From Salvelinus alpinus (taxonomy: Eukaryota > Chordata > Actinopteri > Salmoniformes > Salmonidae), in contig NC_092087.1 in NCBI RefSeq assembly GCF_045679555.1, positions 26,605,367 to 26,669,366 of the forward strand: a stretch of DNA of 64,000 bases, in the 5' to 3' direction. Numbering within the stretch: position 1 is the first letter of the stretch; each line of letters starts with the position of its first letter. A program made the position numbers and the translations under genes. The notes under the pieces were generated by a model. It worked only from the letters and a program-made list of their open reading frames with translations, did not search any database and had not been told where the DNA came from. Of this stretch, positions 43,710 to 57,046 are shown one piece after another.

Positions 43710-45790
43710 TTAGGTCTCTGACCTCCTCCCTATAGGCTGTCTCGTCGTTGTCGGTGATCAGGCCTACCACTGTTGTGTCGTCTGCAAACATAATGATGGT
43801 GTTGGAGTCGTGCCTGGCCATGCAGTCGTGGGTGAACAGGGAGTACAGTAGGGGACGGAGCACGCACCCTTGGGGAGCTCCAGTGTTGAGGATCAGCGTG
43901 GCAGATGTGTTGCTACCTACCCTCACCACCTGGGGGGGCGGCCCGTCAGGAAGTCCAGGATCCAGGTGCAGAGGGAGTTGTTTAGTCCCAGGATCCTTAG
44001 CTTAGTGATGAGCTTTGAGGGTACTATGGTGTTGAACGCGAGTGCAATAGAGATGGCATCATCTGTGGCTCTGTTTGGGTAGTATGCAAATTGGAGTGGG
44101 TCTAGGGTTTCTGGGATAATGGTGTTGATGTGAGCCATTACCAACCTTTCAAAGCACTTCATGGCTACGGGCGTGAGTGCTACGGGTCTGTAGTCATTTA
44201 GGCAGGTTGCCTTTGTGTTCTTGGGCACAGGGACTATGGTGGTCTGCTTGAAACATGTTGGTATTACAGACTCAATCAGGGACATGTTGAAAATGTCAGT
44301 GAAGACACCTGCCAGTTGGTCTGTACATCCCCGGAGCACACGTCCTGGTAATTCGTCTGGCCACGCAGTATTTTGTATGTTGACCTGTTTAAAGGTCTTA
44401 CTCACGTCGGCTACGGAGAGCGTGATCACACAGTCGTCCGGAACAGCTGATGCTCTCATGCATGCCTCAGTGTTGCTTGCCTCGAAGTGAGCATAGAAGT
44501 GATTTGGCTCATCTGGTAGGCTCGTGTCACTGAGCAGCTCGCGGCTGTGCTTCCCTTTGTAGTCTGTAATAGTTTGCAAGCCCTGCCACATAAGACGAGC
44601 GTTGGAGCCGGTGTAGTATGATTCAATCTTAGCCCTGTATTGACGCTTTGCCTGTTTGATGGTTCGTCGCAGGGCATAGCAGGATTTCTTGTAAGCTTCC
44701 GGGTTAGAGTCCCGCACCTTGAATGCTGCAGCTCTACTATTTAGCTCAGTGCGAATGTTGCCTGTAATCATGGCTTCTGGTTGGGGTATGTACGTACCGT
44801 CACTGTGGGGACGACGTCCTCGATGCACTTATTGATGAAGCCAGTGACTGATGTGGTGTACTCCTCAATGCCATCAGAAGAATCCCGGAACATGTTCCAG
44901 TCTGTGATAGCAAAACAGTCCTGTAGTTTAGCATCTGCTTCATCTGACCACTTTGTTATAGACCGAGTGACTGGTGCTTCCTGCTTTAATTTTTGCTTGT
45001 AAGCAGGATTCAGGAGGATAGAGTTGTGGTCGGATTTACCAAATGGAGGGCGAGGGAGAGCTTCGTACATGTCTCTGTGTGTGGAGTACAGGTGATCTAG
45101 AATTTTTTTCCCTCTGGTTGCACATTTAACATGTTGATAGAAATTTGGTAGAACTGATTTAAGTTTCCCTGCATTAAAGTCTCCGGCCACAAGGAGCGCC
45201 ACCTCTGGGTGAGTGGTTTCCTGTTTGCTTATTTCCTTATACAGCTGACTGAGTGCGGTCTTAGTGCCAGCATGTTTCTGTGGTGGTAAATAAACAGCCA
45301 CGAAAAGTATAGCTGAAAACTCTCTAGGCAAGTAGTGTGGCCTGCAATTTATTGCAATATACTCTACTTCAGGCAAGCAAAATCTAGAGACTTCCTTAGA
45401 TTTCGTGCACCAGCTGTTGTTTACAAATATGCACAGACCCCCCCCCCCCCCCTCGTCTTACCGGTGTGTGCTGTTCTATCTTGCCGGAGCAGCGTATATC
45501 CCGCTAGCAGAATATCCATGGCGTTATTCAGCCACGATTCTGTGAAACATAGGGTTTTACAGTTTTTTATGTCCCATTGGTAGGATATTCGTGATCGTAC
45601 CTTGTCTAATTTATTGTCCAATGATTGCATGTTGGTGAGTAGTATTGATGGTAACGGCAGCTTTCCCACTCGCCTTCTCCGGGTCCTGACCAGGCATCCG
45701 GCTCTTTATCTTCTGTACCTCCGTCACTTCCTCTTGCAAATAACTGCTGCCATTTCTTCCGGCGCCATTTTGAGCTTGATCTTGCTTGAT
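43710..45790 (-). pseudogene. LINE ORF2 remnant: endonuclease and reverse transcriptase
   Basis: From right to left: MGKLPLPSILLTNMQSLDNK (start of the APE-type endonuclease), FVAVYLPP, VALLVAGDFNAG and PPFGKSDHNSILL (catalytic GDFN and SDH motifs). A linker follows, then the RT: NDYRPVALTPVAMKCFERLV, FADDTTVVGLITDNDE (FADD active site). Frames change near 45400, 44790 and 43925. RT motif A (the Asp-bearing segment before AFNTIVPSKL) is missing through a deletion near 44050. The copy is cut off within the RT at a Tc1 junction on its 3' side. An L2/Rex1/jockey-like clade is inferred from style. Confidence 0.88.
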
Positions 45791-45794
45791 CTTG

Positions 45795-46965
45795 AGTTTC
45801 TGTATGAATACAACTGCTCTGCTCCCCTCAATGCTCTGAAGAAGAAGGATGTGTCTTGGGCTTTCGAGGCTTTGAAGGAGGCCCTAACCAAAGCACCAAT
45901 GCTACTCTCCCATGGCTTCTACCTGCCCAAAGTGCAAACAGATGCCAGTGACATCGGACCTGGTGCTGTTTAGACAAGAGATTGATGGCGATGAGCGAGT
46001 TATCGCCTATGGATCAAGACTGTTGAATTCTGCCGAGAATAATTACTCTGTCTCTGAGCGAGAGTGCCCTAGCAGTCATTTGGGCGGTGGAAAAGTGGCG
46101 GTCTTTCCTTGAAGGGAGGAAATTCGAGGTCATTACTGACTACTCAGCCCTGGCCTGGGTGTTCAACCATCCAAAGCCCAATTCAAGACTGGTAGATGGA
46201 TGATCAGACTACATTTTGACTTCCATGTCACCTACATAAAAGGACAGTGCAACATTGTTCCGGCTACTCTCTCCTGCACCTCGGGTTGGGAGGCAGAAGC
46301 AAGCCATGGTCTGCTCCAGCCATGCATCTGGCAGTCACAAATGTTCCCTCCCCTTGGACTGGTCTGACATAGCTTTAGCTCAGCAGTGTAAACCTGAGGT
46401 GCAGACCATAATGTCCAGGGCTGAAGGCCAAGACATGGACGCATTAAATATGCCATTGAAAATGGGTATCGGTACCTGGTAATCCCTGTTGGACAGGGAG
46501 GTCAAAAGTTTAAACTGTTCATCCTACATGGGATGAGAGAGCAGTTCTTGAGATACTTCCACAACAGTCCCCTTGGTGGACATTTAGGGAGGCTAAAAAC
46601 CCTACTCAAAGTGCTGGAAGTTACCTGCTGGCCCGATGTGAGGAAGGATGTATGGGAATACACTCAGAACACATCAATCACACATTGAAGACCATGATTG
46701 CAACCTTCGTGAAGGACAAGCACAACACTTGGGACAGCTGGTTGCCTGAGTTCCGCTTCTCCATCAACTCTGCCTGGCAGGAGTCAACAGGTTTCACACC
46801 TGCAGAAATTGCTCTCGGACCGAAGCTGAAGGGTCCGCATGAAAGGCTCATCAGCAAGTCACCTGATCCTGACCAGAATGCCTACTCACTGCTCGAGAGG
46901 CAACAGCTCATGCTAAAGTAGGTTAGACGCAATGTCTCTAAAGCTCAAGAAAAACAAGGTGCCAA
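45795..46965 (+). pseudogene. Gypsy-type pol remnant: RNase H and integrase, internally deleted
   Basis: Blocks in order: FEALKEALTKAPMLLSHGFY, VQTDASDIGPGAV (RNase H), IAYGSRLLNSAENNYSVSER, ITDYSALAWVFNHP, YIKGQCNIV, then GGHLGRLKTLLK (integrase zinc-finger region) and INHTLKTMIATFVKDKHNTW, FTPAEIALGPKLKGP (integrase C-terminal part). The DDE catalytic core between the zinc finger and HTLKTM is deleted at about 46655. Several frameshifts occur. No LTRs were found around it. It is unlikely to be the missing pol of the 10.6-22.1 kb element, because it is decayed while that element is young. Confidence 0.85.
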
Positions 46966-46967
46966 AA

Positions 46968-47350
46968 CGCCAACAACAGTCACCCACGAAGCATCGTTAC
47001 CCATCGCTCCACAAAAGCCGCGGACCTTGCAGAGCAAGGGGAACCACTACTTCTAGGTTTCAGAGCAAGTGACGTAACCGACTGAAAGGCTGCTAGCGCG
47101 CACCACCGCTAACTAGCTAGCCATTTCACATCCGTTACACTCACCTCCCCTTTCGACTTCCTCCTTTTCCGCAGCAACCAGTGATCCGGGTCAACAGCAT
47201 CAATGTAACAGTATAACTTTAGACCGTCCCCTCGGCCCGAACCAGGGACCTTCTGCACACATCAACAACAGTCACCCACGAAGCATCGTTACCCATCGCT
47301 CCACAAAAGCCGCGGCCCTTGCAGAGCAAGGGGAACCACTACTTCTAGGG
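46968..47350 (-). repeat. Interspersed repeat with a direct duplication 292 bp apart
   Basis: About 77 bases (starting CACCCACGAAGCATCGTTAC) at 46981-47057 recur at 47273-47349. The minus strand carries GGTCCCTGGTTCGGGCC, a B-box-like word, near 47235-47255. A related copy in the other orientation lies at 59775-59990. This is probably a Pol III-type repeat, but the class is not certain. Confidence 0.6.
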
Positions 47351-47844
47351 TATAGACAACAGCACAAAGGGGCCTGGATATACTTTTACTATGTTACGTC
47401 TAGTCTATGAGACCAGGCTGCAATAACCAACAGGTTTTTTATGTAGGCTGTCCTCCTTTTATACCTCTAGATGTCCCTATCTCAATAAATAAGGGATGAG
47501 TCTGGTTTTTCTATCAGTAGAATAGCCTGGACTGGAACAGATACAATATATATCTAAATGGGTGATCAAGAAAATACACAGCCTTTTATTCTTTAATTTA
47601 GGTCCTGCTGCTGAAAAGCGTAATATCTTGCAATTGGATGTCTAAAGTTGTCTTGTATGTAGACAAATCAGTATAAGGATGCAAAATAGTATATATACTT
47701 GAATGTTGTATTTTCATCAACTGTTAAGTACATGTCCATTGCTTTTTATGGATTTTGTGTCCATGACTCGTGTGCAAAACAAATTCCCATTAAGGGCGTA
47801 CAGGTTTCATTAACATTCATTTATTTAAAGGGATTACTTTTATA

Positions 47845-48535
47845 TATACTGAACAAAAATATGAACGCAATTTGTAAAGTGTTGGTCCCATGTTTCATGA
47901 GCTGCAATAGTAGATCTCAGAAATGTTTCATATGCCCAAAAAGCTTGTCTTTCAAGTGTTGTGCACAAATGTGTTTACATCCCTGTTCGTGAGCATTTCT
48001 CATTTGCCAAGATAATCTATCCACCTCAGGTGTGGCGTATTAAACAGCATGATCATTACACAGGTGCACCTTGTGCTGGGGAAGGTCTTGTCACACAATG
48101 CCACAGATATCTCAAGTTTTGAGGGAGAATGCAATTGGCATGCTGACTGCAGGAATGTCCAACAGAGCTGTTGCCAGAGAACTGAATGTTTGTTTCTCTA
48201 CCATCGTCGTTTTAGAGAATTTGGCAGTACGTCCAACCGGCCTCACTGCCGCAGACCATGTGTACCCACGCCATCCACATCCTGCTTATTCACCTGCAGG
48301 ATCATCTGAGGAGGGGGAGGGATGCTGAGGAGTATTTTTGTCTGTAATAAAGTCCTTTTGTGGGGAAAAACTCATTCTGATTGGCTGGGCCTGGCTCCAC
48401 AGTGGGTGGACCTGGCTCCCAATAGATTAGGGCCTAATCAATTTATGTAAATTTACTGATTTCCTTCTATGAAATGTAACTCAGTAAAATCTTTGAAATT
48501 GTTACATGTTGCGTTTATATTTTTGTTCAGTATAT
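47845..48535 (+). mobile_element. Tc1-like copy (internally deleted)
   Basis: Starts near ATACTGAACAAAAATATGAA and ends GCGTTTATATTTTTGTTCAG, so both inverted ends are present. Inside, MPQISQVLRENAIGMLTAGM and NRAVARELNVCFSTI mark the transposase N-terminus on the plus strand, followed by a frameshift. The catalytic half is deleted. Confidence 0.85.
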
Positions 48536-48989
48536 ATCAGCCACCCCTGGCACTGAATATCATTATTCTCCCTGAATAGCGTTAGAATAGCATTTGTTTC
48601 TGATGAGTAAGAGAGGGGGAGAGGGTGGCTGTTTGTTTCACTTGATATCATTATAAGACAGTTCCATTGAGTCACACTGTAGAGCCCAATGGGAGCACCC
48701 TGCTGCCTGGAGATTTACTGAGATGCCGTGTCTTCTAAGGAAAGAACATTGCCAAGTTAATGAGCTATAGAGATGGAGCATAATTTACTAGTGCGTGCAC
48801 CACACATCCGAGAACTGACTGCATATCACTGTCTTGTCTCTGTTGTGTAAAGCAGCATAGTGCTCCATAAAATGCAGTCTTTTGTCATTGTATCTTAATT
48901 TATTTTGAGGTTTGCCTGTCTTGGACCTATTGAGCAAACACTGTATGTTTCTTATACAGTAGGGTATGTTGGTTGTGTAGTAACCTAGA

Positions 48990-49127
48990 CTACAGTGTAG
49001 CTGTCCACATCTCTGGCAGCAGATCTGAAGTGACAGACAGGCTGATGATGAGGAGCAGAAAGTCTTTGAGTGCTATCCTCCTCTCCCGTTCATCATCAAT
49101 CTCTTGTACTTTGGCTTCAACTCTTGA
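48990..49127 (-). CDS. Possible last coding exon of an unrecognised gene
   Basis: A convincing acceptor (CATCTCTTGCACAG) opens 45 codons, SRVEAKVQEIDDERERRIAL then KDFLLLIISLSVTSDLLPEM and WTATL-stop. The charged, coiled-coil-like start and hydrophobic middle do not look like transposon protein. A donor-like site (ATTGAAG|GTAGGT, near 51148) lies upstream on the same strand, but a Tc1 copy and repeats intervene and no full gene can be assembled. It could be a pseudogene piece. Confidence 0.3.
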   Translation of the reverse strand, partial: SRVEAKVQEIDDERERRIALKDFLLLIISLSVTSDLLPEMWTATL

Positions 49128-49294
49128 CTGTGCAAGAGATGACAAAATGCTAACATTATTGAACATGCTGGAACCCAGCATCGTAAATAAATGTCGTAAA
49201 TAAATCAATGACGTTCCTTGAGTGAATTTAGGAGATTAGGCCTATATGATTTGCTACGTTTCTGTCCAGTCATTACAGTGTATACACTGTCACA

Positions 49295-49443
49295 AATGTC
49301 TCTCTGGATATAATTATTTTACCCTGAAACAGACACACCCTGACATCCGAGAATATACATGTTCTATTCTATACATATTCTATTCATAATCTCGGATGTC
49401 AGGGTGTGTTGGGATAAAAGAGTGATATCCAGAGAGAGACATC
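49295..49443. repeat. Foldback (hairpin) element with perfect 20-bp inner arms
   Basis: ACACACCCTGACATCCGAGA (49333-49352) pairs perfectly with 49390-49409 across a 37-base AT-rich loop. Outer arms (GTCTCTCTGGATAT and ATATCCAGAGAGAGAC) extend the palindrome to about 150 bp. Confidence 0.8.
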
Positions 49444-49837
49444 AGTCTTGTGTGATGGAGAGAAGAGACTGCAGAGAGGAGTTAACACTTCTTGGCTGGT
49501 GTGCATTGGTCCTGTTCTTAATGGCCACAGCCTATTGGAGCAGGGAGAGAAGCACAGATACAGCACCACACTGCATTTAGTCAGGAAGGCCATGCTACTA
49601 GCTCAGTGTGCCATTTTCCCTCCCCAAAAATCTCCAGAGATGCAGTGCACCTCCACAACCACAGCAGGGCACTCTGATGCCTTGATGATGATGGTGGTCA
49701 GAGGGTAGTCACTCGATGGCCATGCTGGAATGGACCTAAGACTTATTAGTATAGTAGTCTGAACTGATGAGAAAATACAGGTGCTCAACTGGAGTCACAT
49801 TCTTTTGAGTCAATATTTTTGTTCAGTATAGACGTAC

Positions 49838-49945
49838 TCACACAGTTTCAGGCTTTTACCAGGGTAAGAGAAGTTACTCACAGTTTCAGGCTTTTACCGG
49901 GGTAAGAGAAGTTACTCACAGTTTCAGGCCTTTACCGGGGTAAGA
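49838..49945 (+). repeat. Tandem repeat, about 43 bp unit, 3 copies
   Basis: Unit core: CACAGTTTCAGGCTTTTACC followed by GGGGTAAGAGAAGTTACT. An inverted form of about 1.5 units is found at 50918-50985, on the other side of a Tc1 copy. Confidence 0.85.
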
Positions 49946-50069
49946 AAACAGAGGGCACATGACTACAGCCCTTCACTCTCACTGCACTAAAGTGCTTTTA
50001 CCAGTTTCTTGAATTTCTCCAGACACATTCTCTTTGGGAAAGCTTTTCTTCCTTCATTTCATATTCGTA

Positions 50070-50912
50070 CCATTCAATTTCTTAACGCAACATGTAACAA
50101 TTTCAACGATTTTACTGAGTTACATTTCATATGAGGAAATCAGTCAACTGAAATAAATAAATTAGGCCTTAATCTATGGATTTCTTATGACTGGGAATAC
50201 AGATATGCATTTGTTGGTCACAGATACATTAAAAGATATGGGCCTCACAATGGACCTCAGGATCTCGTCACGATATTTCTGTGCATTCAAATTGACATCA
50301 ATAAAAATCAATTGTGTTCGTTGTCCGTAGTTTATGCCTGCTCATACCATAACCCAAACGCCACCATGGGGCACTCTGTTCACAGCATCGACATCAGCAA
50401 ACCATTCGCCCACACGACACCATACACGTTGATATGCCATACATGCGAGGCCGGTTGCACGTACTGCCAAGTTCTGTAAAACGACATTGGAGGCGGCTTA
50501 TGGTGGATAAATTAACATTCAATTCTCTGCCAACAGCTCTGGTGGGCATTACTGCAGTCAGCATGCCAATTGCATGCTCCCTCAAAACTTGAGACATCTG
50601 TGGCATTGTGTTGTGTAACAAAACTGCACATTTTAGAATGTCCTTTTATTCTCACCAGAACAAGGTGCACCTGTGTAATGATCATGCTGTTTAATCAGCT
50701 TCTTGATATGCCACACCTGTCAGGTGGACACATTACCTTGGCAAAAGAGAAATGCTCACTAACAGGGATGCAATCAAATGTGTGCACAACAATTGAGAGA
50801 AATATTCCATACGATTTTTGTGCGTATGGAAAATATCAGGGATTTTTATTTCAACTCATGAAACATGAGACCAACACTTTACATGTTGTGTTTATATTTG
50901 TGTTAAGTGTAA
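50070..50912 (-). mobile_element. Tc1-like copy
   Basis: The minus-strand frame MPQMSQVLREHAIGMLTAVM, then TRAVGRELNVNLSTISRLQ is the transposase N-terminus. Sequence before it (GGACCTCAGGATCTCGTCAC, CACCATGGGGCACTCTG) is decayed catalytic region in the minus sense. The right end is TATATTTGTGTTAAGTGTA, a diverged form of the usual TTTTTGTTCAGTATA end. A separate copy of the terminal 20 bases lies near 49815. Confidence 0.8.
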
Positions 50913-50917
50913 TTACC

Positions 50918-50985
50918 CTGGTAACAGCCTGAAACTGTGAGTAACTTCTCTTGCCCTGGTAAAAGTCTGAAACTTGGTGAGTAAC
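50918..50985 (-). repeat. Inverted copy of the 43-bp tandem unit
   Basis: CAGCCTGAAACTGTGAGTAA and GTCTGAAACTTGGTGAGTAA are the reverse complement of the unit at 49838-49945. Confidence 0.75.
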
Positions 50986-50999
50986 GTCTCCCTGACCAC

Positions 51000-52740
51000 T
51001 CCTCTGTTGACCCGGCAGAGCTGTAAAAAGAGCAGCACAGAGAGAGAGACCCCCAATCAAACAATTGTTTGATTTTAGATGCAGCAATAAAAACACATAC
51101 GCTTACAGTAGCTGAGTGACAATGAGCCAGCGACCATACTGTACCTACCTTCAATGGAGGACAGCTGTTTGGACACTTTAACCCTGTTTCAAAGAACCAG
51201 GAACAAATAGTACTCAGCAAACTGATAGCAATGGCACACTCCCACATAGTCCGACTTGGACACTGGTATAGAAAGGTTAACATGTAATGGTACAATAGGT
51301 TCACATACCTGTTTGACACCTTGGAAGCTGTATTGACTAATGTTTGAAATCTTATTTTACTTGTGTTCTTTGGTTTAATGTTGAACCACCCAAATTAACA
51401 GGAAGCTTTAGTGTAGAACAGGTCACTTGGCAACAGGTGTGCTTAGGCAAACACTAGCCTTACTGTGACCAAGCCCGCTTAGGTGCTGTTTGTTAGGGCC
51501 AAAGTAATAGTCAATCTGAGCTCCAGATTGGATCATCTTAAATACGTAAGTGCTGTTCCCTGAGAATAGCAATAAGGAATCTCTGTTGTCAGGTCAGATG
51601 CTCATTGTTAGATTCCCAAGTTAAACTAATACATTCAGCCAGATACCTTTCATTCTAAAGCTTGGGGACAAATGACTGCTGGACTCATTACCCAGGGATT
51701 CCTGTCTGCTGATTCAGGTTTACTGGACACTGATCATTTTCTTTATTGAGACATAAAGTCTGGGATTACGTTTGTTTGTTTTCTAGTAGAATTCCTTCAC
51801 TCTGGTAACGGTAAACAAAGGGCCACAGACTTAACTGACTGCCTCTCTCTGGGAAATGCTGTTTCTGCTCAACCATCTGACAGACGTTCATTGCCCATTC
51901 TCCCATCCCTATGGTAACCAAGCTGAGGTGTGTTTAAAGGTGGTGCTCTGCCTGGTGCATTGGGTCGGGGCAGGGTGAGGGGTGTATCAGGTACCTCTAT
52001 GCTGGAGTTAGCCTGGCCCATTAGGGATACTGGCCTGTCTACCCATGTCCCCTAAGACACTCTTTGTGCAAACGTCTGAGAGAGAGAAAAATAACATACC
52101 ATGAATATGGACTTGTCCAATAGCATTATTCAAAATGCTTGTAAAATATCCTCCACCCTCAGTAATCATAAACAGATTACAAATACTGGTAAATGGTTTT
52201 CAAATTGTTCAAATTATAATGTTACACGGACAGAAGAGCAAGTACATACATAGACTCTTTTTTTTTTACCACATGCTTTGACGCTCAAGACACATGGTTA
52301 ATTCATTATCATCATCAATATCAGACATCGTCTCATTAGACTTATTTTTATTCATTGAAAAGTTGTACAAACCTGAATTACTTTGTTTATAGAATTCAAG
52401 ACAGAGAAAACATGACAGATAAAATGGAGGGTGTTCAGGAATGGTTATACAGACAAGCTTGGCAGAGCTCACTATTTTAATTGCAACTAAGTTCTTCTGG
52501 CCCTTTTTCACTGGGGCCTAGCTAGCTATCTCCAGGATGTGTATGAAATGATTCTTTAATTTGAATCAAGAGCGACCATTTGTAAACAGAGCGGGTACAA
52601 ACACATTTCCCATTTACTATTGTTAACACCAACATCAAAAACTCATTTATGATCAAGGGCATCTTGTGTAATGAAAGGTTATCTGCCATGAAAGGTACAA
52701 TTCTTCCTTAGTGCAGTGAAATGAAACTTGATACAATTTA
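51000..52740. other. No gene recognised
   Basis: Single-copy-looking sequence with open frames under 140 codons and no supported domain. A donor-like site on the minus strand near 51148 might belong to the exon at 48990-49127. Its left part contains GAAC/AGAG-rich simple sequence. Confidence 0.4.
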
Positions 52741-52759
52741 AATAATCATTCTAAATATA

Positions 52760-53458
52760 AAAAATAAAAACATTTATTAAAATATAGTGTATACTATAAA
52801 GGATGTCTTGAAAAAAATATAAATCAATACAAGCTATGAAATAAAATTCTAATAATGAGGAATAAACTGCTACTGTTACCTTGCTGTAACGCTGAGATTA
52901 AATCCTGCCAGTTTCATAATTAGAATGTGCACAAACAAGCATAGAAACACATAGCACAACTTCATGCACTTTGTCAAGACTATATAGGAAACTTCAAGAA
53001 TTATACAATTGTAGACCACATTTCTCTTCCACGACAGTACAAACCAGTTTGAAAAAGACGTCTAGTTAAAAAGGTCTGTGACATTGCACCTAGCACAGAA
53101 AAAGATAAACTGTAAACAGACTCAAGCCACAGGCAATACAACATTCACGAAAACAACATCTAAAAACGTAACCAAAATCTAGATTTTGTACAATACTTCG
53201 AAATACAACGCGTGGAACTGTATCAATCGACAACTTACCTTTTCTGGCACCAGAATATTTTTACCTAAGAACTGCATGTAGGTCATTTGGACACATTTTT
53301 TATGTTTTTGCACAAACAGGACACCAACGATGTGATGCATCAGAGGATCAAACTGAGCTAGCCCCTCTTGCCCCCTCCCTCCCTTCAACCCCTTCCTTCC
53401 TTAACCCCTGATTGAATTTGCCCTTATAGAACACTTATGTGCCAATCAGACTGCAAGT
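52760..53458 (-). other. Probable 3' UTR of synaptophysin
   Basis: AT-rich, non-coding sequence directly downstream of the synaptophysin stop on the minus strand. The first minus-strand AATAAA that I can pick out in a plausible place is near 52773-52778, giving a UTR of about 700 bases. A later signal near 52345 is an alternative. Confidence 0.4.
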
Positions 53459-55108
<1,650 letters not shown>

Positions 55109-55369
55109 TTATTGAATTGGAACTCAGTTCAGGAGTAATTAGCCGGATTATTTAAAGGCCCAATGCAGCTGGTTAACAATTATGTACATGTACCTTACTG
55201 TAATAGTTTTCTATTAAAAGTAAAAAATAAACAATATTAGCTGTTTAGCAAAGAACAATTTCACAATCAAGAATTTAGCTTAGAGTGGTCTGAGTGAGAG
55301 GCCTACAGTATGTAACCTGAAAACGATCTGTTTTGGCAGAGGCTTGGAACTGTCTTTATTGGTCCATTA

Positions 55370-55925
55370 AAGGCGTAGTGCAGTCAAAAATTAGATTTTC
55401 CTATGTGTTATATATATTTCCACACTGAGGTTGGAATAATACTGTGAAAATGATGGTAATAATGAGCTGTTTGAAAAGACCACCTGAAATTTCAGCCTGT
55501 TTTGGTGGGATGGAGTTTTGGCCTGGATGGTGACATCACTGGGCGGGAAATTAGTTAGACCAATAAGACAGAGATCCAAACCTCTCTGCCAATAACAGCT
55601 GATTTTCAGTTTTCCCCTAACTAGTGTTAGCGCAATGACTGGAAGTCTATGAATATCTGCATGCTGCTAACGCTAGTTAGCATTGGCTCGTGAAACTCCA
55701 CGAGTTCATCTGACTCTGGGGAAGTAGATAATGGGCCTCATTGCCAAAATCCCGAAGTATGCCTTTAACTGAAAATGATTTGATATGGAGATAAAAATGG
55801 CTGCATGGAACTTATACCACTGGTGATGTCACCAGGCAAGCCAAAACTCCAACCATGCAAAACCTGCTGGTTAGAAGGTCCTGTGTAAATTGTACTTTCA
55901 ACCAGCAACTATGAGGAAATAACAC
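55370..55925. repeat. Foldback repeat in the synaptophysin upstream intron
   Basis: GGAGTTTTGGCCTGGATGGT (near 55512) and, inverted, GCCAAAACTCCAACC (near 55839), together with flanking GGTGACATCAC/GTGATGTCACC, form a palindromic pair about 330 bp apart. No coding content. Confidence 0.65.
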
Positions 55926-56364
55926 TGATCAAATTTGTTCACATTTTTACAATGTTAGTTTCATCAGCTGTTGTGCAATATGATACAGAACACAGGAAAA
56001 ACAGCATTTTGAATGCAATGGGCTTAATGACTCATCTGTTGAAAGTCTGAGAGGGCATTGTGATCACTAAGAACACAAGGGCCTTGTTGTAGTTTCCTCT
56101 CAATTATTTATGCATCCATCAGTTGTTAAGTCAAAGATAAACAAGAACACCAAGCGTGCAGATCTAATCCCTCCCAAGGATTTTGTTGGTCTTCCAGCAG
56201 GCAAAGCAGTGCTCAATTTCAATTAGGCCCCCTCCCACACATACAGGTAATTCATATCCAGCACCACTCTCTCTGTGGTGGATTCTCACTGCAGTTAGAC
56301 AAAGAGGCAGTGACATGGCTACGGCTACTGACAGCAATGTCTGGAGTACCCACCCACCAAAGAG

Positions 56365-56534
56365 TTTTTCTTTATATATTTTGATTTGTTTAACACTTTT
56401 TTGGTTACTAAATGATTCCATGTGTTATTTCATAGTTTTGATGTCTTCACTAATAATCTACAATGTAGAAAATAGTAAAAATAAAGTAAAACCCTGGAAT
56501 GAGTAGGTGTGTTCAAACTTATGACTGGTACTGT
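56365..56534 (+). mobile_element. Tc1-like terminal fragment
   Basis: TTTTTTGGTTACTAAATGAT, then GAGTAGGTGTGTTCAAACTT and ATGACTGGTACTGTA is the 3' end of a well-known salmonid Tc1 family. The rest of the element is missing. A 70-codon frame follows to 56711 that I do not recognise. Confidence 0.75.
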
Positions 56535-57046
56535 AAGTGCACAGAAACACCACTCAAACCAGACCTAAATGAGTCTGAGGAAATGCTGCCATTAGAGAAA
56601 ACAATAGCCACAATCACAGACCCAACAGGGAGAGTTTCATTAGGAAAGAATTATAATTTTGTAGCAGTTGAGGAAGACCAGCTAGAGTGGGGCTTGACCC
56701 AGCAGCCCTGAAGTAACAGGGCAATCACGCAACCTACGCCATAAAGATCCAGACCTCTTGCCAGTGGCTGTACTATGCTTACGTACAGAGGTGTTATAAA
56801 ACTGTGATGTCTCAGATTGAATCATTGAGGGAGATATGAGAGTTAGTAGGGAGTGGGGTAAGACAAGCCATTTTTTACAGGGAAATATAGTATTCTTTCT
56901 AACAAAGATGTCTCCATATACACTACATTAGAGGTTGACCGATTAATCGGAATGGCCGATTAATTAGGGCCGATTTCAAGTTTTCATAACAATTGGAAAT
57001 CGGTATTTTTGGACACCGATTTAGCCGATTAAAAAAATATATATTT

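Noticed and set aside
45795..46965. Gypsy pol remnant as the missing pol of the 10.6-22.1 kb element
   Set aside because: It is heavily decayed, lacks LTRs and lies 24 kb away, whereas the LTR element is young and bounded by its own target duplication.
56499..56711. 70-codon frame with an acidic peptide after the Tc1 end
   Set aside because: Possibly a piece of a retroelement or host exon, but there is no recognisable motif and no splice borders; not supported as a gene.
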